A stretch of DNA of 64,000 bases from contig NC_031783.1 of the NCBI RefSeq assembly GCF_001522545.3, forward strand, positions 3,408,532 to 3,472,531, read 5' to 3'. The number at the start of each line of letters is the position of its first letter. Position 1 is the stretch's first letter. The position numbers and the translations under genes were made by a program. The notes below the pieces were generated by a model. It did no database searches. It was not told the origin of the DNA and saw only the letters and a program-made list of their open reading frames with translations. This document shows, one piece after another, positions 13,021 to 24,425 of this stretch. The stretch comes from Parus major. Taxonomy: Eukaryota; Chordata; Aves; Passeriformes; Paridae.

Positions 13021-16000
13021 GTATTAAAGAGGAGCCATTTAGCAAGTCCTGTGCAGCTCAGCTTGCTTTGTAAAAGTGAGTTCCGATTTCAAAGAGAAAA
13101 CCATGTTATTTTCCAACTGCTTTGTACCAGACACACAAATATACAGAGTCTTTCATGAAAATCATTGTATAAGTTAGTTAGAACAAGTGTTTCAGAGATT
13201 GTTTTCCTTTTGTTTATTTCTTTTGGAGAGTTTATTTGGTTATGCTACAGAAACTTTTTAAAAGACGACATTATGACTGAGAATTCATACATTAAGTGAA
13301 CTAACCATGATAACTACTCCACATTTTGCAGACTGATTTATAGAGCAACTTTAGCTTAAAGATCCTTAACAGCCAATATTAACTGAGCATCACAAATACT
13401 ATTAGGGTGTAGTTAAGGGCAGATATATTTTTCACCAACTGTGGAAGTCATTGCCTGTAGACTTACTGAGTTTACAAAAATTTGGAGTAACCTAATGCTG
13501 TTATCCACAGCAGTAAATAAACTGAGCAAAATTTAATTAAAGATACATATCTATGAAATATGAGTCTTGATTCCCCCTGTTCTCCCTTCAGCATATTCCA
13601 TTCATGTATGCCTTTAACAGATTAGATTTTCTGTGCTGGGCACTCATGTGTAACAGCCACAGGTTGTTGTGTTTAGCCTTGTGGAAGCCCCAGGGAGCTG
13701 ATCCTGCAGGATACCCCAGGAGTTTCTCACTTGTGCTTTCAGGAGCAAGAACTGAAGAGCAGCATTTTACCCTCACTACTTCTCTGGGGACCAGGAGTTC
13801 GCTTTCAAAAATTAAGTCTTGGCTATTGAAAATGTAGGTGTTCATTTTCATGTCCCAGGCAAAAATCCATCTGAGAGCTCTCTTTTCTTAGAGAGTCTCA
13901 ATTTGGCCATCTTGTTTTTATTGTGAAGAGAGGAGGTGCTAGAGATAAACCTCTTAAAGCCTTCACAGACAATTCTGAAAAAATATCCAGGGTGTTTATC
14001 AGGAAAAAAGGTTTTAGTTTAGACCTTTATTCGAGCATTAGTCAGAATAAGGGTAAGAACACAAATGAAAAAGCCCAGCCTTGATGAGTTAACATTTTTG
14101 GGTCAAGTCCCACCCTCCTGACACTCAGGAGCTTTGGTGACCATTAGGGATTAGGTTCATAAAGAGTCATGTAGGATTTCTTGGTAGTCTTAGGTAGGTG
14201 TGGGGATGTAAAAGTTAATTTAGCTTCACTTTCCAGAATTGCTTTTAGAAATCAAGAAGGAGGTGAATGAAAACTGATGAATTAACAAGAATTGCTTTAG
14301 CAAGAAGGTGATCTCTCTTGCATGCATATTTTTCTATGCTTTTTATGGAGAGATTGAAATATGTTTAAAGAACAGTTTAGATTTATAGCTATATTTATCA
14401 TGATTACTTCACTAAATTTGGCAAGATGCATTAGAATTCCATGTTTGAAAGGCACAGTGCTTTAGGAAGTGAAGTATTACAATATGGTTTGGCTTATTTT
14501 TCTAATTTTGTCAACACTGAAAGTTCCAGACAGCACATTGCAACGTTCCTAAAGGCTTGTTGGTTGGTTTGGTTTTATCTTTTTCCTTTCTCCTGTTCCC
14601 CTGCTGTTGTTTATCTCAGCCAAGCAGCGAGATTACAGGTAATTGTTCACATCATGGAGTCAGAGGTGGTGAAGAACACTCAGCACAGGGCTGGTTTCTT
14701 TGCACCCTGTCATAAAACAGCTCCAACAGCTCAGGTTCTGCTCAGAGGCCTGGATTGTGGGAGCCACAATCAGAAATCTGTTCTGAATCCTGAGGAGCCA
14801 GGCTGGCAGCTGCTCCAGGCAGAGAAAAACCGGGAAAAGCCAGTGGGCAATAATCCATCCCCCATCCCTCCCGACCCACAGGGGGATCCCCAATTTAATA
14901 AAAGTTTGCAGCACAGTGATAATCACACTGTGATTTTTAATGCTGCCTGAGCTCAGTGAGACAAACTTGCAATGCAGAATTTCACATTTGTTCAGATAAA
15001 TGCCAGGACATTCTCAGACCTTGTCAAGTCTCTGCCCTTGATCTCATCAAATTTGCTGAGCTCCCTTGCAGGGTGTGACTGCAGCAGATTCCAGAGTGGG
15101 TGAGCAGTGCAGGTGCTGGTCTCCAGGACTGTCTGTCTGTCAGATATTTTGTGTCTAAAAAGAAATAAAATTAATTCTGTCTCGGCATTAGCAATTCCAA
15201 TCCCATTAATACTATTTCTAGGTTTATATCTTTTCTTCATGTTTAAAATCCTCTATGCCTAATATTCCAAACAAGTTTCTAAAGTCCAAACTGCCAAAGA
15301 TTGTTTTTTTTAGCTTGAGTGTTTATTTGCAGCAGATTTTTTTTCTTGTCCTGGCCTCATTTTTTTTTTTTAAATTCTTTCTCTTGTTCCTTAGGAACCT
15401 GGGAATGGGGAAGGATATTAAAGGAATAAAGGTAAAAAAGGATTTTTTTTTCTTTTTTTATTGAATGTACAGGATTCAGATTGGTGTGAGAAGGTGACAA
15501 AAATTAAGAAAATGTCTTTTTTAGAAAAATCACTGACAGAAAAAGGGCTTCACACATGGGTGAGATGGGACAGTTCAGTGAAATGATCACTCACCTTAAG
15601 GCACTGGATTGATGAGAATCTGGGCTCAAAACATGGCCTGTTCAATTTTTTCCTGGTGGTTTTTTTTGTTTTCTTTTTTTTCTTTTTGTCTTTGAACTTT
15701 GACACAGGGAATTTCATCTACTTTATATACAAAACTGATACTAAATGAGCTGTCCAGCCTCATGTTTGAGGAGTTTTCTTCGTTCAACAAAGTTTCCATT
15801 ATTTCTTTCTGGTAAGGTGTTGAGATACATAACAAATAGCAGCTATTTGTTTCCTGGATTAGAATGGCAAATATTGTCCTCTGTTTGTTCTGGAGAGAGG
15901 AACTATGGAGGCATGCACCTCAAGATAAGACCTTTCTAAATGCTGAGAGCAGTAAACAGAAGTTAAAAGACTCTACTTGTTTTGCAGTGTTATCACCGTG

Positions 16001-16907
16001 TTTATGTTTTTGTCAGTATTCACAGATTCCTCAGGTAGAATGGGAAGTTCTGCATTGAGTACAACTTCTAGGAATAGCAAAAAATCCATTTTTAAAGATG
16101 TGTTCTGTCAGTCATGTTTAGCTTGTAGCACAAGAAGAATAAATTGCATCTTGCTTGGGAAAATGACATAAACCCATGGTTTTGTTATGTCACAGAGGGA
16201 TTATGGTGAGAGAGACAAGGATCCCTCACCTAAGCTGTAATTCCTCCTGGTGAAATTGCTGTGGTTTTAACTAGGGCATAAAATGTCCTGGGGGAGCAGC
16301 AGGAGAGAGGAAATGGTCATTGTCCCTCACAGGGGCCATGGGGCAGAGCAATGGATCACTGCAAAGGGAAAGGAGGTGAACTGGTGATGGCACATCTTGT
16401 CTGCAGCTCGGTTCTCCTCTCTGCTCCTCCCTTGGCTCAGCCCACTCCCACCTTCTGCAGCAATGAGCTTATCATGGACACACCACTCCAGCTGCTCCCT
16501 CAGCCAGGATCCCCTGGGATGGGGTGAATAAATTGGCTTTGTGTCTCAGGTGGCTTGGCTGCAGGTCTTAGCTCTGCTCAAGGAGCTTGAGAGCTGGCAG
16601 TGCCTTCTCAGAGGCTTTAATTGAGTGATCACTCTGTGACACGCAGACACTTCCTCAAAAGCCTCAGCAAAGGATGGCTTGGAGCTGCAAGTCTTTGTCA
16701 TGCCCATTACACTGCTCCCAGGTCTTCATTCACTGGCTTCTCAAACATGACAGGAGATACAGCTGCTGGGCTGGAAATTACAAGTTTCAGGAACAGGGGG
16801 TAGGAGTGAGGGGGAGGAAGAAATCATTCATACAAATAGAATGATCATTCCCTTCAAGACACATAAACTTAAATAAAATAGCTGTTAAAACTTTTAGATA
16901 ATTGTCA

Positions 16908-16994
16908 GGTCTTCACAGACTAACAATAGTCAGCTCATTAATTTAATGAGTGTTATTTGACCCATAATATTAAATTAATGTGTTTTACTGTTTA
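16908..16994 (+). repeat. Diverged AT-rich element, copy A
   Basis: Bases 16932-16994 align without gaps to 18771-18833, with 45 of 63 positions identical and the first 38 positions matching at 30. Many of the differences are transitions. Weaker similarity continues to the left (TTCACAGACTAA here, TTCAGAGTCTAA in copy B) across a gap of about four bases. The shared core includes AGCT, ATTAA, TGTT and TTTGACC. The copy also contains an inverted pair of homeodomain-type sites, CTCATTA and TAATGAG (16934-16950). It could be an old dispersed repeat or a locally duplicated regulatory element. I do not recognise the family. Confidence 0.6.
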
Positions 16995-18741
16995 TTAATT
17001 AAACATTAGCCTGAGGAATGTCATTATTTTAAGTAGAAACACTCCATCTTTGTCTCCATTGGTGTAGTGGTGAGTATCCTAGCAAAGACCATAATCCCTC
17101 TGCTGTGAGGATCATTTGCAGAGCTCCCAGAATAACTCTGGGTGTGTTCATGTCCCTGTGCCCATCCTGGCTACAGATGTTCTCTCAGCTGTGTAGCTCA
17201 GGCTGCTGCAGTATTTCAGCAGGAGAACTCTGGTGTGACAGCCTGGCCCCCTGACCTGCTGTACTGGGGGCAGCTGCTGCTGCACTGCTCAACACAGAGC
17301 TCCTCTTAGCAGTGCCACTGTGTTGAGTTATTTGTCATTTCCTTTGATAATTTTTCATTAGTATGCTTGGCCTAAGGATGTGCTAATGGAATTTGATAAA
17401 AATGTAAAGCTGGGAGGAATTGCTAACACAGAGGAGCCGGGTGTTTTATCCAGGAAGAGATGGATGGGCTTGCAGATTGAAATAAAAGTGAATTAATGTT
17501 AGTAATAGCAAGGAAAAGGTCATGCTTCTAAGAACTAACTGGAATTCAACTGCTGAGCAGGGATTTATCAGACAATAACTTGGAGAAGAAAGATAGAGAC
17601 ATAATATGTCCGGTGGCCCAGCTGACCACTGGGTGACTGTAAAGCACCAGGAAGGTACAAAAATATAAAAGAGAAATACAGTCCTTGGACACGTAAGGTG
17701 AATTATTAAAATAGAAGAGTAATTGCCTTGCAAGGCATTAGTGAGCTCTGCCTGGAATAGTCACATTGTTCAGTTCTATTCACGTTTTCTGCAAAGCTGA
17801 TAGAGGGAGAAGATAGGCACCTTTGACAGAGGGTTTAGAGCGGGATTTATGGCAGATTCAGGAAGTTCCACTCCAAATTCTGCTGTTTTAAGACAGGTTT
17901 TTGGTATATCCTCTACAATATGTGCTTTTAGTCATTTGCCTCCAAGAAAGATTTAATTAAATTGATGTAAGTGGAGTGAAACTCTATGAGTCTATTAGTA
18001 AGAAGACCTTTTTGTGAGGGGACACTAGCAGAGTGACCTGAGGGAATGCCAGCAGGGAGTGGATGGGATGGCTTTTTGTATGGTTTGTTTTGGAAAGGAA
18101 AAATAACTGCTAGCACTAAAAAATATTGATGAAGAGGAATAACAACAACAAAAAAAGGCGATAGGTTGTTTGTAAATAAATAGAATTTAAATAAGTTCAG
18201 TTCTGCTTGTGTGAGAGAAATTCTTGAACAGCTTCCAAAATCCCATTAGTGACAGAGATACACATTTCAAATAGAGCTGAACCTGGGTTTGAATCAGGTT
18301 AAATTAAATAACTGTTTGTGATTGCAGGTACCGTGTTGTGATGTGACAGGAGTTCATTTCCATTCCTAAATTCCTTTGGAACGAGTTTTTGATGAATCCA
18401 CAGATGTCTTCCATTGAACAGTAGCTCTGCACACAAATTGTCTCCTCTGCTGTGCAGGCTGAGCTCTGTTCAATAACCACTGGGCTCTCCTCCCCCTGAG
18501 CTCAGCCAGGGTCATGGCTGGGCACTCCTCCTCCTGCTCCTTGGAGCTTGGGAGAATTGGTGGTGTCCTTTAGAAGTGATGATTAACACCAATATAAAGG
18601 AAGATCTATTCTCCTGGAGACAGAATTATAGCTAGGTGTCAGTCTGGAATTTGTGAGGAGACTATTAAGGGCTTTTCAACCTAGTACAGTGGTGACAATA
18701 TTGTGACATAAAGTTCTAACAAAGATTTTTGTCTTACAGCA
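16995..18741. other. Non-coding stretch between the paired elements
   Basis: AT-rich with a slightly GC-richer piece near 17150-17310 and another near 18420-18550. Open frames are below 100 codons and unrecognisable. I see no repeat family or RNA gene. Confidence 0.6.
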
Positions 18742-18833
18742 TGGTTTAACAGCCTTCAGAGTCTAATATGAGCTTATTAACTTCATGGCTGTTGTTTGAC
18801 CTATAACAATGTATACGTGTCTTAAAATGTTTA
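18742..18833 (+). repeat. Diverged AT-rich element, copy B
   Basis: This is the partner of 16908-16994, in the same orientation and about 1.84 kb downstream. The 63-base ungapped core is 18771-18833. The best conserved part runs from AGCT through TGTT-TTTGACC to ATAA. Compared with copy A it has lost the inverted CTCATTA/TAATGAG arrangement (here TTATTAACTTCATGG). Same-orientation spacing fits either two insertions of one family or a segmental duplication, but the sequence between the copies is not itself duplicated. Confidence 0.6.
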
Positions 18834-19492
18834 AGTTGCTTTAATATAAATGATGAATTTCTCTGTATTTCCAGCAGTGTTCTTTGTGCAGGTTTTCATA
18901 GCAGTTGACTTTGTATCTCCCTGGTGTTAGACAATGACCTTAACTGAGCTCAGTGTAACCCTTGAGTGGCAGAGAACTCCTTGATGTTTGTGCTTCAGGG
19001 CAGCTTTGGTTGCTGGAATTCAGCCCTGGGGCTCCCAGGTGGCCAAACCCTGGTCACCAGTGCTCAGCAGACTGTCCCTAGGGAGAAGCATCTGGAAAAA
19101 CTTCCTTTGTCACATTGCACACAGAACGTGGTCTTCAGGCTGTTACTTTTACCACTGTGGAACTGAACTCTTTTCAGAGTGTACCCTGGGAGTTTTGTCT
19201 GGGTTGGAAAGCTTATGGCTGCATTGCTCATCGTCAACAAATTAAAAATTAATAAAAATAGATAAATATTTTCCAGTCCTTTTTTTGGTATATTTCCTGG
19301 ATTTTTTACCCAATATTCCTGAATTTTACTGCTTTAATATATCCCTGTTTTTGCCTTCTGGTGTGCATGAGAGGTGAATAGTCTCAGTGTGAAAGACAGT
19401 TCTCTTCAGTTCTGTTCCCTCAAGCCATAACAACCAATTGATGTCAGTTACCTCAAAAGCCAATTAATCCCACTCCTCTTTTGTTGGATCAA
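18834..19492. other. Non-coding stretch left of the candidate exon
   Basis: If 19522-19554 is a real exon, this is the preceding intron. Frames at 18966-19245 are short and overlap each other in different phases. Nothing else is recognised. Confidence 0.5.
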
Positions 19493-19521
19493 TACTAACG
19501 CATTTCTCCTGTAATTTTCAG
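19493..19521 (+). promoter_or_regulatory. Branch point and 3' splice acceptor (candidate)
   Basis: TACTAAC at 19493-19499 is the ideal branch-point sequence. Its branch A (19498) lies 24 bases before the putative exon, within the usual range. A pyrimidine-rich tract (CATTTCTCCTGTAATTTTCAG) ends in AG at 19520-19521. The combination is much better than a random AG. Confidence 0.4.
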
Positions 19522-19554
19522 GTTTTGACATCGCTGGATGCCAGCAAAGCTGAG
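19522..19554 (+). CDS. Candidate 33-base microexon, parent gene unknown
   Basis: The 33 bases between the AG acceptor (19520-19521) and a GT donor (GAG|GTAGGA, 19555 onward) are open only in phase 0. They encode the 11 residues VLTSLDASKAE; the other two plus-strand phases contain TGA. The length is a multiple of three, so inclusion or skipping would keep a reading frame, as for symmetric alternative microexons. The branch point, pyrimidine tract and donor are all in the right order. Against it: the donor lacks the ideal A at +4/+5, no other exon is convincing in 64 kb, and I do not recognise the peptide. If real, the window lies in a gene with very long introns on the plus strand. Otherwise it is a chance arrangement. 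Confidence 0.28.
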
Positions 19555-19560
19555 GTAGGA

Positions 19561-22500
19561 AATTCTGTCTTATACTGGTGGAATGTTAAATAGCTGTCTG
19601 TGCTCCTGATGGAGGGGCCAGCTTGATTACAATTTTGGGGCTGAAGTTTAAGTTATTTCAGGATGGTTTTTTTTTGGTGTTTGTGCTGCTCCTAGTGCTT
19701 AATGAGCCAGTTTTTGGAACTCTGGCTGTGGTATAACAATATTTAAGCCCATAAAGTACTTCTAGGAAAGTTTTGCCATTGTGCAGGTCTTTCTGAAGGT
19801 TTCCATGGCATCAAAACCACACGGTTCAGAGGCTTGCTCAGTGTGTGATTTATTTCCTACCCCCAGAAGGTGCAAGCTGACCTTGCCCTGTGCCCTTCCC
19901 TCTTGTCCTTTGCTCCTCAGCCAAGTGGGTTTGTAGCTGCTCCAGGGGTGGTTCTGGGGCTTGGCACGTGTTCTGTCCAGCTCCACACCAGCTTTTCCTC
20001 ACTCCTCCTGTACCATATGCCGTGAGCTGCTTGAACAGACTGGAGCACGAGCGAGCAGTTGAATTTTGTGCTGAGTTCTCAATGAATTCCAGAGGGCCAT
20101 TGGCAGTGTTGTACATTAGGTGCTTGACATTGCTGCAGGTTAGCTTGATCCTTTTGGACTCACATTTATTTTGTCACCTTTTCTTTTGATGTGTGAGAAT
20201 TTCTGAGTGGTCTGAAGGTGTTCTTGGAGGTGAAAATATCCCGATTATTGGAGTATGTTTTGAATAACTGCCTGCTAAAGCAAAAGTGGCAATCCTTTGT
20301 GAGCACAAACGTGTTTGACTGCATTTGCCTCTTCTGAACAGTGCTGCTGAACAAGTCACTGCACTTTTAGTAACTGGCAGATATTTCAACTTGGGGCACA
20401 GTTCCTGAGCCATTTATTTGTAATGTCAGTTGGAAGTTGAGAGTGCTCCTCTGTGAAACCCTTCTCAGACTCACAGTAGGGAATCTGTGATGTGCTCCAA
20501 AGCTAATGTTTAACTGTGACAAAATGGGTAGGTGACTCTAACTGCTGGAGTCAGATAAATTTTTAATATGAACCTTTGTTAAATTAAATTGCATTATTAA
20601 AGAGAATAGATAAACTGAGCTAGTTACTTTAAAGAACAAGAGCACGGGTTCACTTGCATACTACAAAAGAATGAGATCATTCATTTTTATTTAGATTGAG
20701 ACTGTAATATCAGTGTTCAATTTAGCTGGTCTGATTCAATTGCATACTTGGCTTGTCTCAGGGAGTTTCAGGAGCAGGATTTGTATCTATTTTTTTGCTG
20801 TTGCACTGTTCAAATGTTTGGTGCTGTTCTATCAAGAGCTCACTAATAGTCATTTTCAGTTTTTTATTTTGTAATGGGATTTTGGGGGCTGAGATTTGTC
20901 ACTGTGTGGGTACTGCTATTGACTCTGCTGCCTTCTATACAGTCTGTTTTCTTATTTAGCTGTCAAATGTCCTCATGTACATTTTTTCTCTCATGTGTGT
21001 AAAATTCTAGGAATATTGCAAGTTTCTGTGTTGGCCAGTTGAGTTTGTTAGTACTCCATTGGTTTGAAAACCTTGAGTTAATACATTTGGTTGTTCTTTA
21101 AGGGCTCACCAGCTGAACTTTGTGCCCCAGCCTGTGGGCCTGCTGACTGTAGGCACAGATCTGTGTGTGAGAGGTTATGCTTGGGTGCTGTTTCTCCTAT
21201 TCATGAAAGTACTCAGAATTATTGCCAAATACAGGGCAAATCCTAATTGAAGGTAAAGGATAATTAAATATTTTCCCTGAATCGGGCATGAATGTTGCTT
21301 GGAAATAGTCTGAGTCCAGTGGAGTAACTCACATAAAATAGCAAATAAAAAGATTACAGACATGCAGAAGTGGTTGATGAATTTTCAGCTTGAGGGAAAC
21401 AACTCCTTTGACATAATAGCAAAACTTCCCAAAATTTCTTTCTGAAACCCACACGGGCACAGCACTACAGTTCTGGTGGAGTTTTGAGTCCTTACAGAAC
21501 TGTGGGATAACAAGACATACAGGGCATTTCCTCAGCTTTGGTAATAGCTGCCCTCTGTTTTGCCAGATTGGATTGGATTGGATTTTTCTTTACCTTTGTG
21601 TCTTTGTGAGCAGTTCTGAGAAAGATCCTACCCCAAATGCCCTTCTTCTGGCTTACCTTTGTGTCGGGTCTTGTCTCTTTGGAGCTCCCTTGTTTGCTGC
21701 TGGAGTGCTTGGCCAGAGCTCTCTGCTCTGCTTTTGGATAAAAAAACACTTACATTTGTTTTCTAAAATCTTTTATCAGAGCCTCTACTTGGTTGCTCTT
21801 GAGCTGTTGATCCGAGTAGTCTTGAAATTTGTTTATTCCTTTTTCTTTGTGCTTAGGTGACGCTGTTGTGTTCCCTTGCTAAATTTTGTATGAAGTCTGG
21901 ATGAAAACTTAGTGTGTTTGTGCAGCTACTGAATGTTTTAGGAAGATACAAACCAGCTGGGTTTTTTCCTAAATGCTGGTTGCCACGTAGCACTACAGAG
22001 ACAAGAACATCGAGAGGAAGCTGTCAAGTGATCCCAGGACCTTCCTTCCATCTCTTAACACAAAGGGACAGCAAATAGTGACAGAGTCAAAGCTGTAGGC
22101 AGCAAAGCCTTCCAAAAATAATTGCCAGATCTGCCCACACTGTGTCTGTTGGGGTCATCATCTTGTAAATATGCCAGTTAGAGGCATCTTAAAAAGGAAT
22201 AACTTATGCATAGGTAGTCAAACACAAAGATTTTTATCACAGCTTACCCTGGTTTCTTGTTCAAGCCCATGACAGATTCTGTTAATACCCTTGGGTATTA
22301 ATGGGCCTGAGATCAGTCTCAAATACAGATATACACTGTAGCAATTCCCATAACACACAATAAAGTAAGATTTCATGTGATTTTCTGGAACAACAAATTG
22401 AAGAATGCCCTTTTTCCATTCTGCTAACTTTATCTATTACAGGTGTTTGGCATCTAGTCCTTTTGTTGTTTTTTTTCTGAATGTACATTTTTCCCCTTGA

Positions 22501-24397
22501 AAAGATGTCTCATTCAGCAGACTATTTGACTTTCCAGAGTGTTCTTCTTTCTAATTAGAAGTGAGAATAAATGATCTTTATGTTAGGCAAAGCATAATTT
22601 CTTTTCCTTTTTCTGAAACAAATGGTGTTACCAAAATAGAACAGAGAAAGCTTGTTGTGATTCCTCTTTTCCTCTGCAATATTTGAATAAATGATTCCGT
22701 GTAGTTCAAGGCCTTCTTGTGAGAAGTGAGAGGTCATGCCTGATTGAAATACAAGTTCAGCATAACTTTGTGTTAGCTCTCTGCCTGCTTTAATGGGAGG
22801 AATGTCAAGGCAGCCTATTTTTTACTCTCATAAAGAAAAGGGTGCCAATATATCTCAGTAAAACCAAATCAAAATCAGCTCAAAGCCCAAGGAGGTTATT
22901 AAATCAGAGTTTACAGGAAACCTCAGAATAATGAGGAGAATATGGCTGTAATGATAACAAAAGTGTGATTGATTTATCCAGTGATCCATCAGGTCCTTGA
23001 TTATCAGGAAATGTCACTCTTAAGCTCCCCATGTCCCTGACGTGGAACGGGTCAGCTCAGAAAAGGCCAGCACATGGATTCCCTTCATCCACCCTCTGCT
23101 GCCCTCTGGGTGGGGTGGGGAGAGGAGAATCCTCTGACAGGACAGGCAATTTCACAGGTTTTTTATTTGTAAAATGTGTATGAGAAATCCTGTCTGTCTG
23201 CAGGAAAGGTGTTTGCACGAGCGGTGTCAGGGACGCACGTACAGGGTATCCACAGCAGAGCCGGTCTGAAAGGCACCACGAGGGTGCTGTGAAGGCTTTG
23301 TGCTCCCTGGAATTACTGCCTGCTTGCCTTTCACTGCTCCTGGGGGTCCCAGGTGCCACCCCAGCCCATCAGTGCTGCACAGTGCCCAGCGCCTGACACG
23401 CTCTGGAGGTGATGGAGAACCCAGCTCGAGAGAAATGGAGGAGGGCAGGCAGCAGCAGAGCTGGGCTCTCACTGCCAGCAGCACCATGCCTGCCTCCACT
23501 GCCTGCTTCTGATGCCAAGTGAACTAATTCCTTTTGGAAAAGGAGTCAGTGAGATATGTGTGTGTGTAAACAGATAGCAGAGCTTGCTCAGGAAAGATGC
23601 CTCTACCAATATTGTTCTGCTATGAGTGGTTTGATGGTTTGCAGTGTGCGCCGTTCCTGCTAGACTTATAATTCTTTCTGCTAGCTCATGAGGAATTTTT
23701 AAATCCTGTTGGCTGTCTGATTGATTTCTATGGGAAAACTATGATATCAGTGGGAACTTTATCTGGGGAAAGATGAATGCTTGGTTGGATGCTGTCAGGG
23801 TAAATTGCAGGTGCTGTATTAAAACCCCATGGCAGATAAAAACATGTCATTCAGCCTCCCTCCACTCCCTGCCCTACTTTATTCTCCCCAGCACACTTAA
23901 CATGCGAGGGCCTCGTGTGCCATCACTGCAGGGGACGTGCGTGCTCAGGACAGGAGTCATTTCCATTTCTATTTTCAGCTTGTTTTTCAGGATGAGCGAG
24001 TGGATTACAGCTTCTCCCCGTCCTGATGCATCAATACTTTACATCAGCCACAGCGTTTGATTGAAACTGTGCATTGTTAATCTTATCCAGCTCTGTGTTC
24101 CCTCTTCCCTTCCAAGTGGAATGAGGCATGGAGTGATCAATCACGATGACTAATAAAGAATTTGCCATTAGTACTTTTTTTTTTGAATGTTCCTGTCTTT
24201 AATGTATTTACAGCAAGAAAATATTTGCAATTTAAGAAAACTACAAATCTATAGGAGTGTAGCATAAAGCTTTCCTTATAATTATGATTATTTTAAGGGG
24301 TTTAAAATCTCTGTAGAGATTTGGAATTTCTAATTATTGCAGTAAGATTGTAATTTTTGCTTGGTCTTCACTTTGAATTTGGCCGAATCAAGCTGTC
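19561..24397. other. Non-coding stretch, no gene seen
   Basis: Contains a GC-richer patch at about 23050-23510 with overlapping frames on both strands, none recognisable. A (GATTG)-type run of about 3.5 copies lies at 21566-21583, and a 9-base-arm palindrome at 22282-22301. Segments at about 22780-23000 and 23580-24060 are of even composition without repeats and might be conserved non-coding DNA, which only an alignment could show. Confidence 0.55.
22282..22301. repeat. Inverted repeat, 9-base arms
   Basis: TTAATACCC, two-base spacer TT, then GGGTATTAA. A second outer pair, GCCCAT (22265-22270) and ATGGGC (22301-22306), could extend the stem across an 11-base bulge. Flanks do not look like a microRNA precursor. 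Confidence 0.85.
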
Positions 24398-24425
24398 ACA
24401 AATTATATATAAATATATAATTTGT
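24398..24425. repeat. AT-rich inverted repeat, 13-base arms
   Basis: Arms ACAAATTATATAT (24398-24410) and ATATATAATTTGT (24413-24425) are perfect reverse complements around a two-base AA spacer. The region to about 24490 is almost pure A/T with repeated ATAATATAATT-like motifs. It could extrude as a cruciform. AT-rich palindromes of this kind are also common by chance. Confidence 0.85.

Larger units (their letters stand above)
11826..16907. other. Non-coding stretch, no gene seen
   Basis: A mixed stretch. The part at about 12060-12330 is of balanced composition and contains TAAT-type motifs, so it is a weak candidate conserved element. A 19-base T run lies at 12572-12590 and a 20-base tandem duplication at 12981-13020. 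The longest frame (14441-14950, 169 codons, plus strand) has no recognisable domain. A nested inverted repeat lies at 14912-14934. T-rich runs recur at 15361-15372 and 15447-15460. Confidence 0.55.

Noticed and set aside
14441..14950. 169-codon plus-strand frame
   Set aside because: The residue content is unremarkable, with no recognisable family. The start is arbitrary and no splice or promoter signals surround it.
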